Positions 42,945 to 51,751 of a stretch of 64,000 bases of DNA are shown piece by piece. The stretch comes from Lysinibacillus composti. GTDB lineage: Bacteria > Bacillota > Bacilli > Bacillales_A > Planococcaceae. The position numbers were made by a program, and so were the translations under genes. The DNA is taken from positions 711,380-775,379 of the forward strand of contig NZ_JAFBDY010000001.1 of the NCBI RefSeq assembly GCF_016908465.1, in the 5' to 3' direction. Each line of letters begins with the position of its first letter. Positions within the stretch are counted from its first letter, which is position 1. The notes under the pieces are model-generated. The model worked only from the letters and a program-made list of their open reading frames with translations, did not search any database and had not been told where the DNA came from.

Positions 42945-43802
42945 ATGCGAATTTCTAAAGCTAGATATATTGTGCAAGATGACATCGAGATTGTGACACT
43001 CAAACAAATTACGAAGAAGAAGTATGAAGCGATTTACAAAGGGAAACTGTTCTGTCCAACCGAAAATTGCCCGGCAAAAGTTTCATTTTGTAGTGGTAGA
43101 AAAAAATATTATAAAACATGGCGTTTCAGTAATCATTCACCTGATTGTATTTATCATCTCGACCGAAGTGGAAGAAGAAGTGTCAAAGGTCTAAATGAAT
43201 ACATGACTATGAACATGGGTTCCAAACGAAAGCAAAATGCATTAATGCGCGCCTATAAATCGATGGTCGATCCTGACTCAATTGAAATATCCGTCCCGAC
43301 TTCAGTTCAAAAACCAAAGCACAATAAGAGTCCGCAAAAAGATGGAGAGGTTAAAGAACGATCGGTACAAATGAAATTGTTTGGTGGAGAAATGGATGAA
43401 GATGGGTCAGTAGTAAAGGGGAAAAAACTGTTATCTCGCTTTGTCAATGAAATTGGTCCATCAGACATGGGACAGCATCGTGTGATTAAAGGAGTAGTTA
43501 AGAAGATTGATGTAATTGACACAGTTGCAGAAATACTTGTAGGCTACCATGAGAAAGAAATAAAAGTTATTTTCGAAGAAAGCTTCAAAAAAGATCCATT
43601 CAATAAAAGCTACCTAAACAAATTTTGGGCAGTGAAAAAGCTACTTAAAAACGATAAAATTGTCTTTAGCGGAGTAGGAAAAGTCCGACAAGGCCAAGAA
43701 AATGAATACGAACTTTCCATCTCATTGGGATCAGATTTTAAGTTAAATGGGGAAGATCTATATAATATTGCCAAGAGGTTAAATGCAAAAGTGTTTATTT
43801 AA
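42945..43802 (+). CDS. Unknown protein with N-terminal zinc-ribbon-like domain
   Basis: A 285-residue protein. The N-terminal 80 residues hold C-x5-C, a further Cys and a His-x3-Cys-x3-His cluster (FCPTENCPAKVSFC, then FSNHSPDCIYHLD), a likely zinc site similar in spacing to the CoiA N-terminal domain. A lysine-rich linker follows (about 110-150), then a mixed domain (MGQHRVIKGVVKKIDVIDT onward) without known motifs. Nucleic-acid binding is a reasonable guess. Start ATG 42945 after GGAGGT. Confidence 0.75.
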   Translation: MRISKARYIVQDDIEIVTLKQITKKKYEAIYKGKLFCPTENCPAKVSFCSGRKKYYKTWRFSNHSPDCIYHLDRSGRRSVKGLNEYMTMNMGSKRKQNALMRAYKSMVDPDSIEISVPTSVQKPKHNKSPQKDGEVKERSVQMKLFGGEMDEDGSVVKGKKLLSRFVNEIGPSDMGQHRVIKGVVKKIDVIDTVAEILVGYHEKEIKVIFEESFKKDPFNKSYLNKFWAVKKLLKNDKIVFSGVGKVRQGQENEYELSISLGSDFKLNGEDLYNIAKRLNAKVFI

Positions 43803-43851
43803 TAGTCCGCTTATTTCATAACTATCTCTATCAATATAGTAAATAAAAGTA

Positions 43852-43890
43852 AAAGAGTTGCAGATCAGTTATAGATCAGCAGCTCTTTTC
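43852..43890 (+). terminator. Terminator after the zinc-ribbon protein gene
   Basis: AAAGAGTTGCAGATC pairs imperfectly with GATCAGCAGCTCTTT, then T residues. The rest of the spacer to 44154 is A/T-rich promoter DNA. Confidence 0.7.
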
Positions 43891-44154
43891 AATTTGAAAT
43901 AAGGCAGTTAATTTCCTACAAAAAATGTATATTTTACTGGAGAGCATGTAATAAATTTAATCTACTTGAACTTGAAAGGATCAGTTTAGTATACGCTACA
44001 AATAATAGCATTGGTTCTTATTATAAGACCTATGAAAAAAAGGAATACAAATTATGAAAAATATATATTATACGAATCGCGAAACCTGAGTTATATTGGT
44101 TTTTCAAGTTACTTTATATTATTTTATATATGTTTAACTTGACTAATATTATAG

Positions 44155-44168
44155 AGAAAGCGATTACA
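44155..44168. promoter_or_regulatory. Catabolite-responsive (cre)-like site before the GntP gene
   Basis: AGAAAGCGATTACA matches the CcpA consensus TGWAARCGNWWWCA except at the first base. It lies between a TAATATTAT -10-like sequence and the start codon, overlapping the weak ribosome binding site, a position suited to roadblock repression by CcpA-HPr(Ser-P). Confidence 0.55.
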
Positions 44169-44172
44169 TATT

Positions 44173-45603
44173 ATGGATTTAATAATTATTCTATTTGCAT
44201 TAGGTTTATTAATGTTTGCAGCTTTTAAAGGGTTTTCTGTAATCTTAGTTGCACCAATAAGTGCACTCCTTGCCGTTTTTCTAATCGATCCTGGGAATGT
44301 ACTACCATTCTTTTCAGGTGTTTATATGGAGAAAATGGTAAGTTTCATTAAAAACTATTTCCCTGTATTTTTGCTCGGGGCCATTTTCGGGAAAGTTATT
44401 GAACTGTCAGGAATTGCTGATTCAATTGCAAAGACAATTGTTCGTTTAATAGGCGCAAAACAAACGATGTTAACCGTTGTTTTATTAGGTGCCCTTTTAA
44501 CTTATAGCGGCGTAAGTTCGTTTGTTGCTGTATTTGCAATTTATCCGTTTGCTGTTCAATTATTTAAGCAATCAGATATTCCAAAACGATTAATGCCTGC
44601 AACCATTGCACTTGGGGCATTTTCATTTAGTATGGATGCGTTACCAGGAACTCCTCAAATTCAAAATGTTATACCTACTACATTCTTTGGGACAAATATT
44701 TATGCAGCACCTAGTCTTGGAATTATTGGTGCAATTTTTGTCTTAGGAGTGGGTTTATCGTATATAGAGTGGAGAAAACGTTCGGCTAAAAGAGCTGGAA
44801 AAGGATACTACGGCTTTAATGGGAAGGTTTCAATACAAGAACAGACAGTAAAGGTGTCAGAATCTACTTCAGAAATCAGCGTAAATCAACGTAGTTTTAA
44901 AAAAGTTTTAGCATTCGTTCCATTAGCTTTAGTTGCTATTATGAATAACTACTTAACGACAGCAATCCCAACATGGTATCCAAATGGTTTCGATTTTGCA
45001 TCTATAGGATTACCGGAATATTCAGTCGATGTTGCTTCTAACGCCTCTATTTGGGCAATTGAAATGGCACTAGTTGTAGGGATTATTGCAGCATTTGCAT
45101 ACGATTTTAAAGGTGTCACAAAAAATATAAAAGAAGGCATTAATAATAGTATAGGTGGTTCGTTACTTGCCATTGTGAACACTGGTTCTGAATATGGATT
45201 TGGTGGAGTAATTGCAGCACTTCCAGGGTTTTCAACTATTAGCAGCAGTATTTCAGGTACCTTTACAAATCCACTTGTTAATGGAGCTGTAACAACTAGT
45301 ATATTAGCTGGGGTAACTGGATCAGCTTCTGGAGGAATGGGAATTGCTTTAGGGGCAATGGGTGAACACTTAAACCGTGCAATTGCAGCGGCGAATATTC
45401 CACCCGAGGTCATGCACCGTGTGGTAGCCATGGCATCAGGTGGTATGGATACTTTACCTCACAATGGCGCAGTCATAACGCTTCTGGCTGTAACAGGACT
45501 AACACACAAACAATCATATGGTGATATATTTGCCATTACAATCATTAAAACATTAGCAGTGTTTGTTGTAATAGCTCTTTATACTTGGTTTGGAATTATT
45601 TAA
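44173..45603 (+). CDS. GntP-family permease
   Basis: A 476-residue carrier with about twelve hydrophobic segments, of the GntP gluconate/hydroxy-acid:proton family: FKGFSVILVAPISALLAVFL near the N-terminus, GALLTYSGVSSFVAVFAIYP (about 97-116), SMDALPGTPQIQNVIPTTFF and MASGGMDTLPHNGAVITLL near the C-terminus. The substrate could be gluconate, citrate-like or hydroxybutyrate-type acids; no catabolic gene is adjacent to decide. The upstream cre-like site suggests carbon catabolite control. Confidence 0.88.
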   Translation: MDLIIILFALGLLMFAAFKGFSVILVAPISALLAVFLIDPGNVLPFFSGVYMEKMVSFIKNYFPVFLLGAIFGKVIELSGIADSIAKTIVRLIGAKQTMLTVVLLGALLTYSGVSSFVAVFAIYPFAVQLFKQSDIPKRLMPATIALGAFSFSMDALPGTPQIQNVIPTTFFGTNIYAAPSLGIIGAIFVLGVGLSYIEWRKRSAKRAGKGYYGFNGKVSIQEQTVKVSESTSEISVNQRSFKKVLAFVPLALVAIMNNYLTTAIPTWYPNGFDFASIGLPEYSVDVASNASIWAIEMALVVGIIAAFAYDFKGVTKNIKEGINNSIGGSLLAIVNTGSEYGFGGVIAALPGFSTISSSISGTFTNPLVNGAVTTSILAGVTGSASGGMGIALGAMGEHLNRAIAAANIPPEVMHRVVAMASGGMDTLPHNGAVITLLAVTGLTHKQSYGDIFAITIIKTLAVFVVIALYTWFGII

Positions 45604-45649
45604 ACCACTTACCAAATGAAAAAAGTGGAAACTAAATGACGAAAGTCGG

Positions 45650-45672
45650 GCACTCTGATCGAGTGCTTTTTT
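45650..45672 (+). terminator. Terminator after the GntP gene
   Basis: GCACTC-TGATC-GAGTGC followed by TTTTTT. Confidence 0.85.
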
Positions 45673-45754
45673 ATTTAGGAAAGTTTACCCCTGAATTTGT
45701 TTGCTGTTTGATAGTTTCATCAATTTACTATAAGAATAGTAATTTTCTTACACA

Positions 45755-45789
45755 AAAAATGCGTATTCCATTTTTCATGTTGAATACGC
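45755..45789 (-). terminator. Terminator of the deacetylase gene
   Basis: On the minus strand GCGTATTC pairs with GAATACGC and is followed by ATTTTTT. It lies 75 bp after the stop codon of the deacetylase gene. Confidence 0.75.
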
Positions 45790-45864
45790 TAAAAATACTT
45801 TTTTAGTTTTCATGTGCTTACATTTTATCTTGGATTTCTGCTTTCATTGCTTCTGTTGCTTTAT

Positions 45865-46869
45865 TTAATCATCTATCCGTTTTTCACTCATCAGTTTACT
45901 GATCGTTCCAAGTTTCAGGCCTTTTTCTTTAATACCAGATATCATAGCATCTAGCCCTTCTGCTACGGGTTTTGTAGGGTGCATAAGAACAATTGAACCG
46001 TTATCAACATTAGAAACGATGCGATTTACCATTTCAGAAGTTTCTGGTTTTTTCCAATCTACCGTATCCACCGTCCATAATATGGTTTTCATGTTTAGCT
46101 GGTGGGCTACATTCACTGTTGTTTGATTAAAACTCCCACTAGGTGGTCCAAACCACTTAGGTGTTAGTCCAAGCGTTTCTTGAATAACATCATTCGTTTT
46201 TTTCAATTCGTCCATAGTTTCTGCCTCAGAACGCTTTTGAAGATCAGGATGACTATAAGCATGGTTTCCTATTTCATGACCTTCCTTATAGATCATCTTG
46301 GCAAGTTCAGGGTTCTTTTTTACCCAGCTGCCATCAAAGGAGAAAGTTGCTTTGACTTTATGATCTTTTAACGCTTTCAAAATTGGTGGGATAAATTCGT
46401 TCCCCCACGCAACATTAATAAGCAAAGTCACCATAGGTTTTTGCGGATTACCCCTGTAAATTGGTTGAGGGTCTAAATCTTCTAAATGGACTTTAGGAGA
46501 AATTTCTTTATAAATAATCTTATTTTCATCAAACTTGCCCTTTGCTTTCATTTTACTCAAACTCGCTTCAATATCTACACGCAATCCATTGTATCCGGGG
46601 ATTGCCTTCCACACCTTATCAACTTTTGCATCAATAGGTTCAATTTCATTTTGTTTACCAAATTCCTCAATTTGTTGGCGAAGACTATCGATTTCTTCCT
46701 TTTTGGTAATTAGCTTTGAATTACTATCAGAATCGTTAAACGCCGCATTGTATGAAATAGGAAAGCTTCCGCATACTAATATCAATACAATCGCAAACAA
46801 TAAGGAGAGCATGAAATACTTTCTCCCTAGTCTCCATCTTTGCTGTAAATGCCCAATAGCTTTTGACAT
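45865..46869 (-). CDS. Polysaccharide deacetylase-like protein, YlxY type
   Basis: A 334-residue protein with an N-terminal membrane anchor or signal (FMLSLLFAIVLILVCGSFPI, about 17-36) and a NodB-type domain from about residue 145. The second metal motif is kept (GHEIGNHAYSHPDLQ), but the first motif, normally TFDDGP, reads LLINVAWGNEF, as in YlxY, so the catalytic aspartates are missing. It may bind rather than deacetylate peptidoglycan or glycan. Start at 46869 after GGAGG. Confidence 0.85.
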   Translation of the reverse strand: MSKAIGHLQQRWRLGRKYFMLSLLFAIVLILVCGSFPISYNAAFNDSDSNSKLITKKEEIDSLRQQIEEFGKQNEIEPIDAKVDKVWKAIPGYNGLRVDIEASLSKMKAKGKFDENKIIYKEISPKVHLEDLDPQPIYRGNPQKPMVTLLINVAWGNEFIPPILKALKDHKVKATFSFDGSWVKKNPELAKMIYKEGHEIGNHAYSHPDLQKRSEAETMDELKKTNDVIQETLGLTPKWFGPPSGSFNQTTVNVAHQLNMKTILWTVDTVDWKKPETSEMVNRIVSNVDNGSIVLMHPTKPVAEGLDAMISGIKEKGLKLGTISKLMSEKRIDD

Positions 46870-47030
46870 CATCAGTCCTCCATGATTGAAATGATAGTAA
46901 TAAGGTTCCCATTCGTCGAAGGACTATACAATGGTTTGAAACTACTAAAAGAAGAAACCTAATAATCTTATGTTCTAGAGGAATAATATTTTGCAAAGAA
47001 AACACTTTGGAAGCAGGGCAAAGTGTTTTC

Positions 47031-47061
47031 AAAAAAAAAGAAGGGAATAAGATCCCTTCTT
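47031..47061 (-). terminator. Terminator of the pabA-pabBC operon
   Basis: On the minus strand AGAAGGGA pairs with TCCCTTCT and is followed by nine T residues. A second hairpin (GAAAACACTTT/AAAGTGTTTTC) lies directly downstream at 46999-47030. Confidence 0.85.
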
Positions 47062-47071
47062 AAGTATCAAT

Positions 47072-48817
47072 TCAATCCACCAACTCAACCTCTAACCATT
47101 TTCGCACACTATTAATAAACCAAATCTTCGAAGCATTCTTTAAGTCTTGAACAGTTAATCGCTTTTCTTGAATTATGTTTTCGCGCAGAAGAGATTCACG
47201 AAATGTCCCAGCAAGTAAACCGCTCCATATTGGTGGGGTGCAATATACTCCATCAATTTCCAAAACTATATTCCCATTTGTAAATTCGGTTAATTCACCA
47301 TCTTTGTTCCATAAAAGTATATCGTAAGCATCAGGGAACTTTTGTTGATAATTCGAATAAACTGAGCGGTTTGTTGTTTTATGGTATAAAAACGGATTGT
47401 TTTGATCGATTGGTTCGTCGGCAAGTACTACCTTCAAAGGAATTTTCGGCTGTGTGATTGTTTGACCTTCGATTGTTAGACTTCCATGTTTCTCAACTAA
47501 AAGACGAATTTTGAAGTCTCCTACACTATTTTCAGTTGCAAACTGAAGCAAATGGCTACGGACAGCATCTACATCTAATTCAAACCTAAAGTATTCTGCA
47601 GAATTTCGAAGCCGATTTAAATGTTCCTCAAGCAAGAAGATTTCACCATCCTTCAACAATAAGCTTTCAAGCAGTTGAAATACAGGTCGTTCTACTTCTA
47701 ATAATTTTGCTTTTGCTAGGATTTCATCGTATTCATCTTCTGTTGTGGAGTCCCATGTGATACCTCCACCAACACCATAAGTTGCAATACTAGTTTTTTG
47801 GTCAACGACAACCGTTCGAATAGGTACATTAAAAATTGCTTCGTGGTTCGGCGTGATGTAACCAATCGCCCCACAATACACATCACGTGGAGTGGATTCC
47901 AATTCAGCAATTTTTTCCATTGTGCTAATTTTCGGTGCACCCGTAATGGAACCACAAGGGAAGAGTGCTTTAAAAATATCAACTAGTTGTGTATTTGGTT
48001 CAATCGTCGCAGTGATGGTTGATGTCATTTGATGAACTGTCGGATAAGGCTCAATGTTAAAAAGCTTTGGGACTTCAACAGAATGTGGTGTTGCAATCAT
48101 ACTCAAGTCATTGCGAAGTAAATCGACAATCATCAAATTTTCTGCACGATTTTTCTCCGATTGAAAGAGCCATTCTGCATTTTGACGATCCTCCAAGAGG
48201 GTCTTGCCTCGCGAAATAGTACCTTTCATAGGGCGCGTGGTGATCTGCTGTTCTTCCAAATGGAAAAATAGCTCAGGAGAGGCCGATAAAATACAGTGTT
48301 CGCCCGTATTGATATAGGCACAGTAGTTGGATGATTGGGCCCGTCTTAATTGATTAAAAAATGCTAGGTCGTCTCCTTGAAAGACTGAATTAAGTCGAAT
48401 CGTATAGTTGGTTTGATAAGTAACACCGTCTTCAATCCCATGTTTAATAGACGAAATCGCATTTCGGTATTCATCCATTGAGACGGATGGTTTCCATTTC
48501 GAAAGTTGATAACTTCCACTACTTTCAAGTGCCTGTCTTTGAGGTTCAGCAAAAATGCCAAACCATACTAACGGCATTGTATGTCCATCTCTTACTTCAA
48601 ATGCCGAATCAAAAGCAGGTGCACTTTCATACGATACAAACCCAGCTGCATAGTATCCTTCAGAAATCGCTTCTTGGACAAGTTGAAAGCATGGCAGTAC
48701 TTCTTCTAGTGTAACAGCAGTGATTACTTTCAACGGATTACGAAATGTAAGGGGATGAATTTGTCCGTTCGATTGTGCAAATTCAAAGGATAATAGAGGT
48801 TCATTACTATTTTTCAT
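47072..48817 (-). CDS. Aminodeoxychorismate synthase component I fused to aminodeoxychorismate lyase
   Basis: A 581-residue fusion. Residues about 1-370 are the chorismate-binding PabB part, with RPMKGTISRGKT, the GSITGAPKISTMEKIAELE block and AIGYITPNHEAIFNV. Residues about 375-581 are a class IV aminotransferase-like lyase (PabC), with the HLNRLRNSAEYFRFEL region and KTTNRSVYSNYQQ. Together with PabA it converts chorismate to 4-aminobenzoate for folate. Start lies 3 bp after the pabA stop, so the two are coupled. The fusion form is common in some bacteria but differs from separate pabB and pabC in Bacillus subtilis. Confidence 0.92.
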   Translation of the reverse strand: MKNSNEPLLSFEFAQSNGQIHPLTFRNPLKVITAVTLEEVLPCFQLVQEAISEGYYAAGFVSYESAPAFDSAFEVRDGHTMPLVWFGIFAEPQRQALESSGSYQLSKWKPSVSMDEYRNAISSIKHGIEDGVTYQTNYTIRLNSVFQGDDLAFFNQLRRAQSSNYCAYINTGEHCILSASPELFFHLEEQQITTRPMKGTISRGKTLLEDRQNAEWLFQSEKNRAENLMIVDLLRNDLSMIATPHSVEVPKLFNIEPYPTVHQMTSTITATIEPNTQLVDIFKALFPCGSITGAPKISTMEKIAELESTPRDVYCGAIGYITPNHEAIFNVPIRTVVVDQKTSIATYGVGGGITWDSTTEDEYDEILAKAKLLEVERPVFQLLESLLLKDGEIFLLEEHLNRLRNSAEYFRFELDVDAVRSHLLQFATENSVGDFKIRLLVEKHGSLTIEGQTITQPKIPLKVVLADEPIDQNNPFLYHKTTNRSVYSNYQQKFPDAYDILLWNKDGELTEFTNGNIVLEIDGVYCTPPIWSGLLAGTFRESLLRENIIQEKRLTVQDLKNASKIWFINSVRKWLEVELVD

Positions 48818-48820
48818 TAT

Positions 48821-49402
48821 TTATCTTTCCTTTACTATCGTGTTTTGAAAGAAATTGCGCATCATTTGAAGACCATTTTCCGTCATGATGGATTCAGGGT
48901 GGAATTGCACGCCTTCCACAGGATAATCACTGTGACGAAGCGCCATAATTTCTCCATCTTCAGTTCTAGCAGTTACGACTAAACAACTTGGTAGCGTAGC
49001 TTCATCTACAACTAATGAATGATAGCGCGTTACTTTTAGTGGGGAAGGGAGGCCATCAAACACTGAACGCTTGTCGTGTGTAATCATGGAAGTCTTCCCG
49101 TGCATGGGCTGTTTTGCTTTTTTGACAATGCCCCCAAAGGCTTCAGCAATAATTTGCTGCCCAAGACAAACACCAAAGATTGGAATTTCTTGATAAAACC
49201 GCTCCACCAACTTTAAGCAAATGCCAGCAGTAGAAGGGTTTCCAGGCCCTGGTGAAAGGACTATGTAATCTGGATTGATCTCCGAAATTTGTTCTAATGT
49301 GATTTGGTCGTTTCGGAAGACAACTAACTCTTCACCGATGTTTCGAATATACTGAACTAAGTTATATGTAAATGAGTCATAGTTGTCTATTAATAGTATC
49401 AA
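48821..49402 (-). CDS. pabA: Aminodeoxychorismate synthase glutamine amidotransferase subunit
   Basis: A 193-residue class I glutamine amidotransferase of the TrpG/PabA type: LLIDNYDSFTYNLVQY at the start, nucleophile in GVCLGQQIIAEAFGG (Cys about 79) and the catalytic HPES in GVQFHPESIMTENG (about 169). The downstream pabBC fusion identifies it as the folate-pathway subunit, possibly shared with tryptophan synthesis. Start is TTG with AAGGAG eleven bases upstream. Confidence 0.93.
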   Translation of the reverse strand: MILLIDNYDSFTYNLVQYIRNIGEELVVFRNDQITLEQISEINPDYIVLSPGPGNPSTAGICLKLVERFYQEIPIFGVCLGQQIIAEAFGGIVKKAKQPMHGKTSMITHDKRSVFDGLPSPLKVTRYHSLVVDEATLPSCLVVTARTEDGEIMALRHSDYPVEGVQFHPESIMTENGLQMMRNFFQNTIVKER

Positions 49403-49506
49403 TTAATGTCGAACTCCTTTTTGAAATAGTAGATAGTGAACAAAATTCTATTATAAATCATTTTTTCTTTGTGAAGTATAATTAGTTCTATTAAAAGAGG
49501 AATAAT

Positions 49507-49581
49507 TTGAGTTCCTATTTAATAGAATACAATATAATTTCTTTAATAGTTACCCTCGTTTTAGAGGCCAACTTATTTTAG
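49507..49581 (+). CDS. Possible 24-residue hydrophobic peptide
   Basis: TTG at 49507, six bases after AGAGG, opens MSSYLIEYNIISLIVTLVLE-ANLF, a peptide with one hydrophobic segment. Its stop codon lies inside a strong terminator stem (49564-49589), and a TATAAT hexamer at 49477 could drive a transcript of about 110 nt. Small size, hydrophobicity and terminator overlap recall type I toxin peptides; no antisense RNA promoter was identified, and chance remains possible. Confidence 0.35.
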   Translation: MSSYLIEYNIISLIVTLVLEANLF

Positions 49582-49596
49582 TTGGCCTCTCTTTTT
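49564..49596 (+). terminator. Plus-strand terminator between minus-strand genes
   Basis: GAGGCCAACT pairs perfectly with AGTTGGCCTC, followed by TCTTTTT. Both neighbouring annotated genes lie on the minus strand, so a short plus-strand transcript must end here. Confidence 0.8.
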
Positions 49597-49635
49597 CGAT
49601 TTAAAAGGAAATAAAAAAAAGAAAACCGAATAGAA

Positions 49636-49788
49636 TCAGTTTTCCTCCATTTTATTACCCTTGCTATGATCTTCATGGTTTGCCTCTGTCGCATAAGCTA
49701 CAAGTGACACACCAAGCGACTTTTCCACATCTTTAACAATCGTTAATTGTTCCTCTGTAAGATTTGCTACATTCCAATTTTCCATCAT
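49636..49788 (-). CDS. Small protein, 50 residues
   Basis: On the minus strand ATG ATG at 49788, preceded by GGGTGAG, opens a 50-residue protein: ENWNVANLTEEQLTIVKDVE followed by KSLGVSLVAYATEANHEDHS. The amphipathic helix (LTEEQLTIVKDVEKSLG) and AY strand look like a genuine small protein; similar short proteins occur in Bacillales, as I recall, without known function. Confidence 0.6.
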   Translation of the reverse strand: MMENWNVANLTEEQLTIVKDVEKSLGVSLVAYATEANHEDHSKGNKMEEN

Positions 49789-50063
49789 ATGCGCTCACCC
49801 TTATCATTTTCAAATACTCTTTTATTATGGGGAGTCAGCGAAAAACTATACACCATAAAAATATTTGACTAGAAGGTGACGAATTTTGTTAGCAAAGTTC
49901 CAATAATCCCCAGCTCAACTCATTAGGTCTGCTCTTTATCATGAGAATTTTATAGTGCTTTATATGCAGGACCCTTGGTATATTTTTTCCTTCATTTGGA
50001 AATGGTAAAATTAATGGGAAAATAAGGTTATCTACCCATCTTATATAAGTGAGGTGCAAGTGA

Positions 50064-50519
50064 ATGAGTTATCCTTTCATCATCGCGATCTACTTACTAT
50101 TCTTAAGCTTATTTGTTGGTGTTGCCTATTTTTGGGGGAAGAAGCGTTCTAATCGATTGTTAACATTTATACCTATCCTTGTTTTTGGCTCTAATATGTT
50201 CCTTTTTTATATCAAACATTTGATCGACCCGAACCAAACAAATGGGCTATATGATTTGATCGCAGCAATCATTTTTACAATTGTTTTTATCATCGCATTG
50301 TTTGAAGTAGTGACCCATGACATTGTGGAGAATGGCCGACAAATTGTACAGGACACAGTACAATTCGGTAGAGTTCTGAAATCCTATAGAGAAAACCAAT
50401 TATTCAATTTCTATTGGGCAGTAAATGAAATTAAAAAAAGAAAGCAACAGTTGTTCGCTAGCATTTCATCATTTAAACATCAACCTAAAGAAGTCATGCA
50501 GAAAATAAAAGAACAATGA
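50064..50519 (+). CDS. Small membrane protein, 151 residues
   Basis: Three hydrophobic segments (about 5-22, 33-52 and 66-86; FIIAIYLLFLSLFVGVAYFW is the first) followed by a charged cytoplasmic tail (about 90-151). Start follows GAGGTG. No recognised family; the layout is similar to small YesK-like proteins. Confidence 0.75.
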   Translation: MSYPFIIAIYLLFLSLFVGVAYFWGKKRSNRLLTFIPILVFGSNMFLFYIKHLIDPNQTNGLYDLIAAIIFTIVFIIALFEVVTHDIVENGRQIVQDTVQFGRVLKSYRENQLFNFYWAVNEIKKRKQQLFASISSFKHQPKEVMQKIKEQ

Positions 50520-50527
50520 AATGTGGG

Positions 50528-50560
50528 GAGCGTCAATTTTAAATTGGCGACTCTTTTTTT
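50528..50560 (+). terminator. Terminator after the small membrane protein gene
   Basis: GAGCGTCAATTT pairs with AAATTGGCGACTC, followed by TTTTTTT. Confidence 0.8.
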
Positions 50561-50629
50561 ATTGAAAAAAATAGAATCAACACGATTTTTGTCGAATTAA
50601 TTAAAGTGATAAAAGAGAATAAAAAAACG

Positions 50630-50658
50630 TTGACATAGAATATTTTGCGTTATAAGAT
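50630..50658 (+). promoter_or_regulatory. Promoter of the sugar-acid operon
   Basis: TTGACA (50630-50635), a 17-bp spacer and TAAGAT (50653-50658). The implied start near 50665 gives a 300-nt leader that contains all four palindromes below. A poor cre-like sequence (GTAAGCGTTTCC) lies at 50677-50690. Confidence 0.5.
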
Positions 50659-50712
50659 TATTCTGACAAAAGGAAGTAAGCGTTTCCTATTTTTCAAAAA
50701 ATTAGAAACGGC

Positions 50713-50947
50713 GTTTTATAATGTAAAACAACTTCGGTATATATTTATGTGCAGAAGTAATACAAGATTAATAGTGAAAACGGTGTTTTATATAATAAAA
50801 CGGCTAAGCGCTATTTTGTTGATCATATTATTTATTGAAAATTTATTTAAAAACGCCGTTTTATATTATAAAAAAAACAATCCTTTAATCTGATCATTAT
50901 GGGCGCATTGATATTTATATTGAAAATGGCGTTTTATAATGTAAAAC
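50713..50947. promoter_or_regulatory. Four phased palindromic operators
   Basis: Near-identical 17-bp palindromes lie at 50713-50729 (GTTTTATAATGTAAAAC), 50785-50801 (GTTTTATATAATAAAAC), 50858-50874 (GTTTTATATTATAAAAA) and 50931-50947 (identical to the first). Spacing between starts is 72, 73 and 73 bp, about seven helical turns. Sites one and four share 20 identical bases including a GGC flank. The last site ends 18 bp before the IclR start codon. They are likely autoregulatory binding sites of that IclR protein. Confidence 0.75.
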
Positions 50948-50965
50948 GAAATGAGGTCATTTGAT

Positions 50966-51751
50966 ATGCCAATTATTCAATCAGTTGCAAGATCTTTAGA
51001 AATACTAGAATTATTTGATGAACATACTCGTGAGTTATCCATTAAAGAGATTAGTAACAAGCTAGATCTTCATAAAAGTACTGTTCATTCCTTATTAAAA
51101 ACTTTAATGCATTACGGGTATGTGAAACAAAATGCTGCGACAAGTGATTATCTACTTGGTTGGAAGTTGTATGAACGTGGAAACTTAGTAGTTAGTCAAC
51201 TAGATTTACGTTCCATTGCACGGGTACATCTTGAAGAGTTAAACGAGCAAACAAATAAAACCGTTCACTTAGTGCAATTAATCGGTGAAGATGCAGTGTA
51301 TATTGACAAAATTAATGGAACAGGTAGCTTAGTCGTTCATTCACGAATTGGGAAACGCGTTCAATTGCATTCATCCGCAGTAGGAAAAGTACTAGCTGCA
51401 CATTTAGATTCAAAGGATTTTGCAAAAATCTTTAATGGCTATGAATTTGTCAAAAGAACGCCGAATTCCATCGAATCTATGGAAGAATTTTTGGAAGAAA
51501 TAAAAAGAGTACGTACAGAACAATTTGCTATTGATAATGAAGAAAATGAAGAAGGGATTATCTGCTTTGCGTTACCAATTCGGGATTATTCCAAAAAGGT
51601 CATTGCAGCAGTTAGTATATCCACACCTAAAGCCATTTTTACAGAAGAAATTGCAGAAAGAAATAAACATTATTTACGCATTTGCGTCAATCACATTTCT
51701 AAAGAATTGGGATATATGGAAAGCTCAAATACAGAAAGGGGTTTAGCTTAA
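50966..51751 (+). CDS. IclR-family regulator of the sugar-acid operon
   Basis: A 261-residue IclR protein: N-terminal HTH (VARSLEILELFDEHTRELSI, then DLHKSTVHSLLKTLMHYGY) and effector domain with VHLVQLIGEDAVYIDKING and DNEENEEGIICFALPIRD. Start at 50966 is preferred over an ATG five codons earlier because TGAGGT precedes it. The stop codon directly abuts the next start codon, so it is cotranscribed with the catabolic genes. The four palindromes upstream are its probable targets. Confidence 0.92.
   Translation: MPIIQSVARSLEILELFDEHTRELSIKEISNKLDLHKSTVHSLLKTLMHYGYVKQNAATSDYLLGWKLYERGNLVVSQLDLRSIARVHLEELNEQTNKTVHLVQLIGEDAVYIDKINGTGSLVVHSRIGKRVQLHSSAVGKVLAAHLDSKDFAKIFNGYEFVKRTPNSIESMEEFLEEIKRVRTEQFAIDNEENEEGIICFALPIRDYSKKVIAAVSISTPKAIFTEEIAERNKHYLRICVNHISKELGYMESSNTERGLA

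Noticed and set aside
44949..45431. 160-codon minus-strand open frame
   Set aside because: Antisense to the GntP permease, biased composition, no ribosome binding site.
45795..45850. Coding-like fragment LNKATEAMKAEIQDKM after the deacetylase gene (minus strand)
   Set aside because: Only 16 codons after a stop, no ribosome binding site; could be a gene relic or chance, too short to support.
50677..50690. cre-like sequence near the sugar-acid promoter
   Set aside because: At least three mismatches to the consensus; kept only as a remark in the promoter entry.
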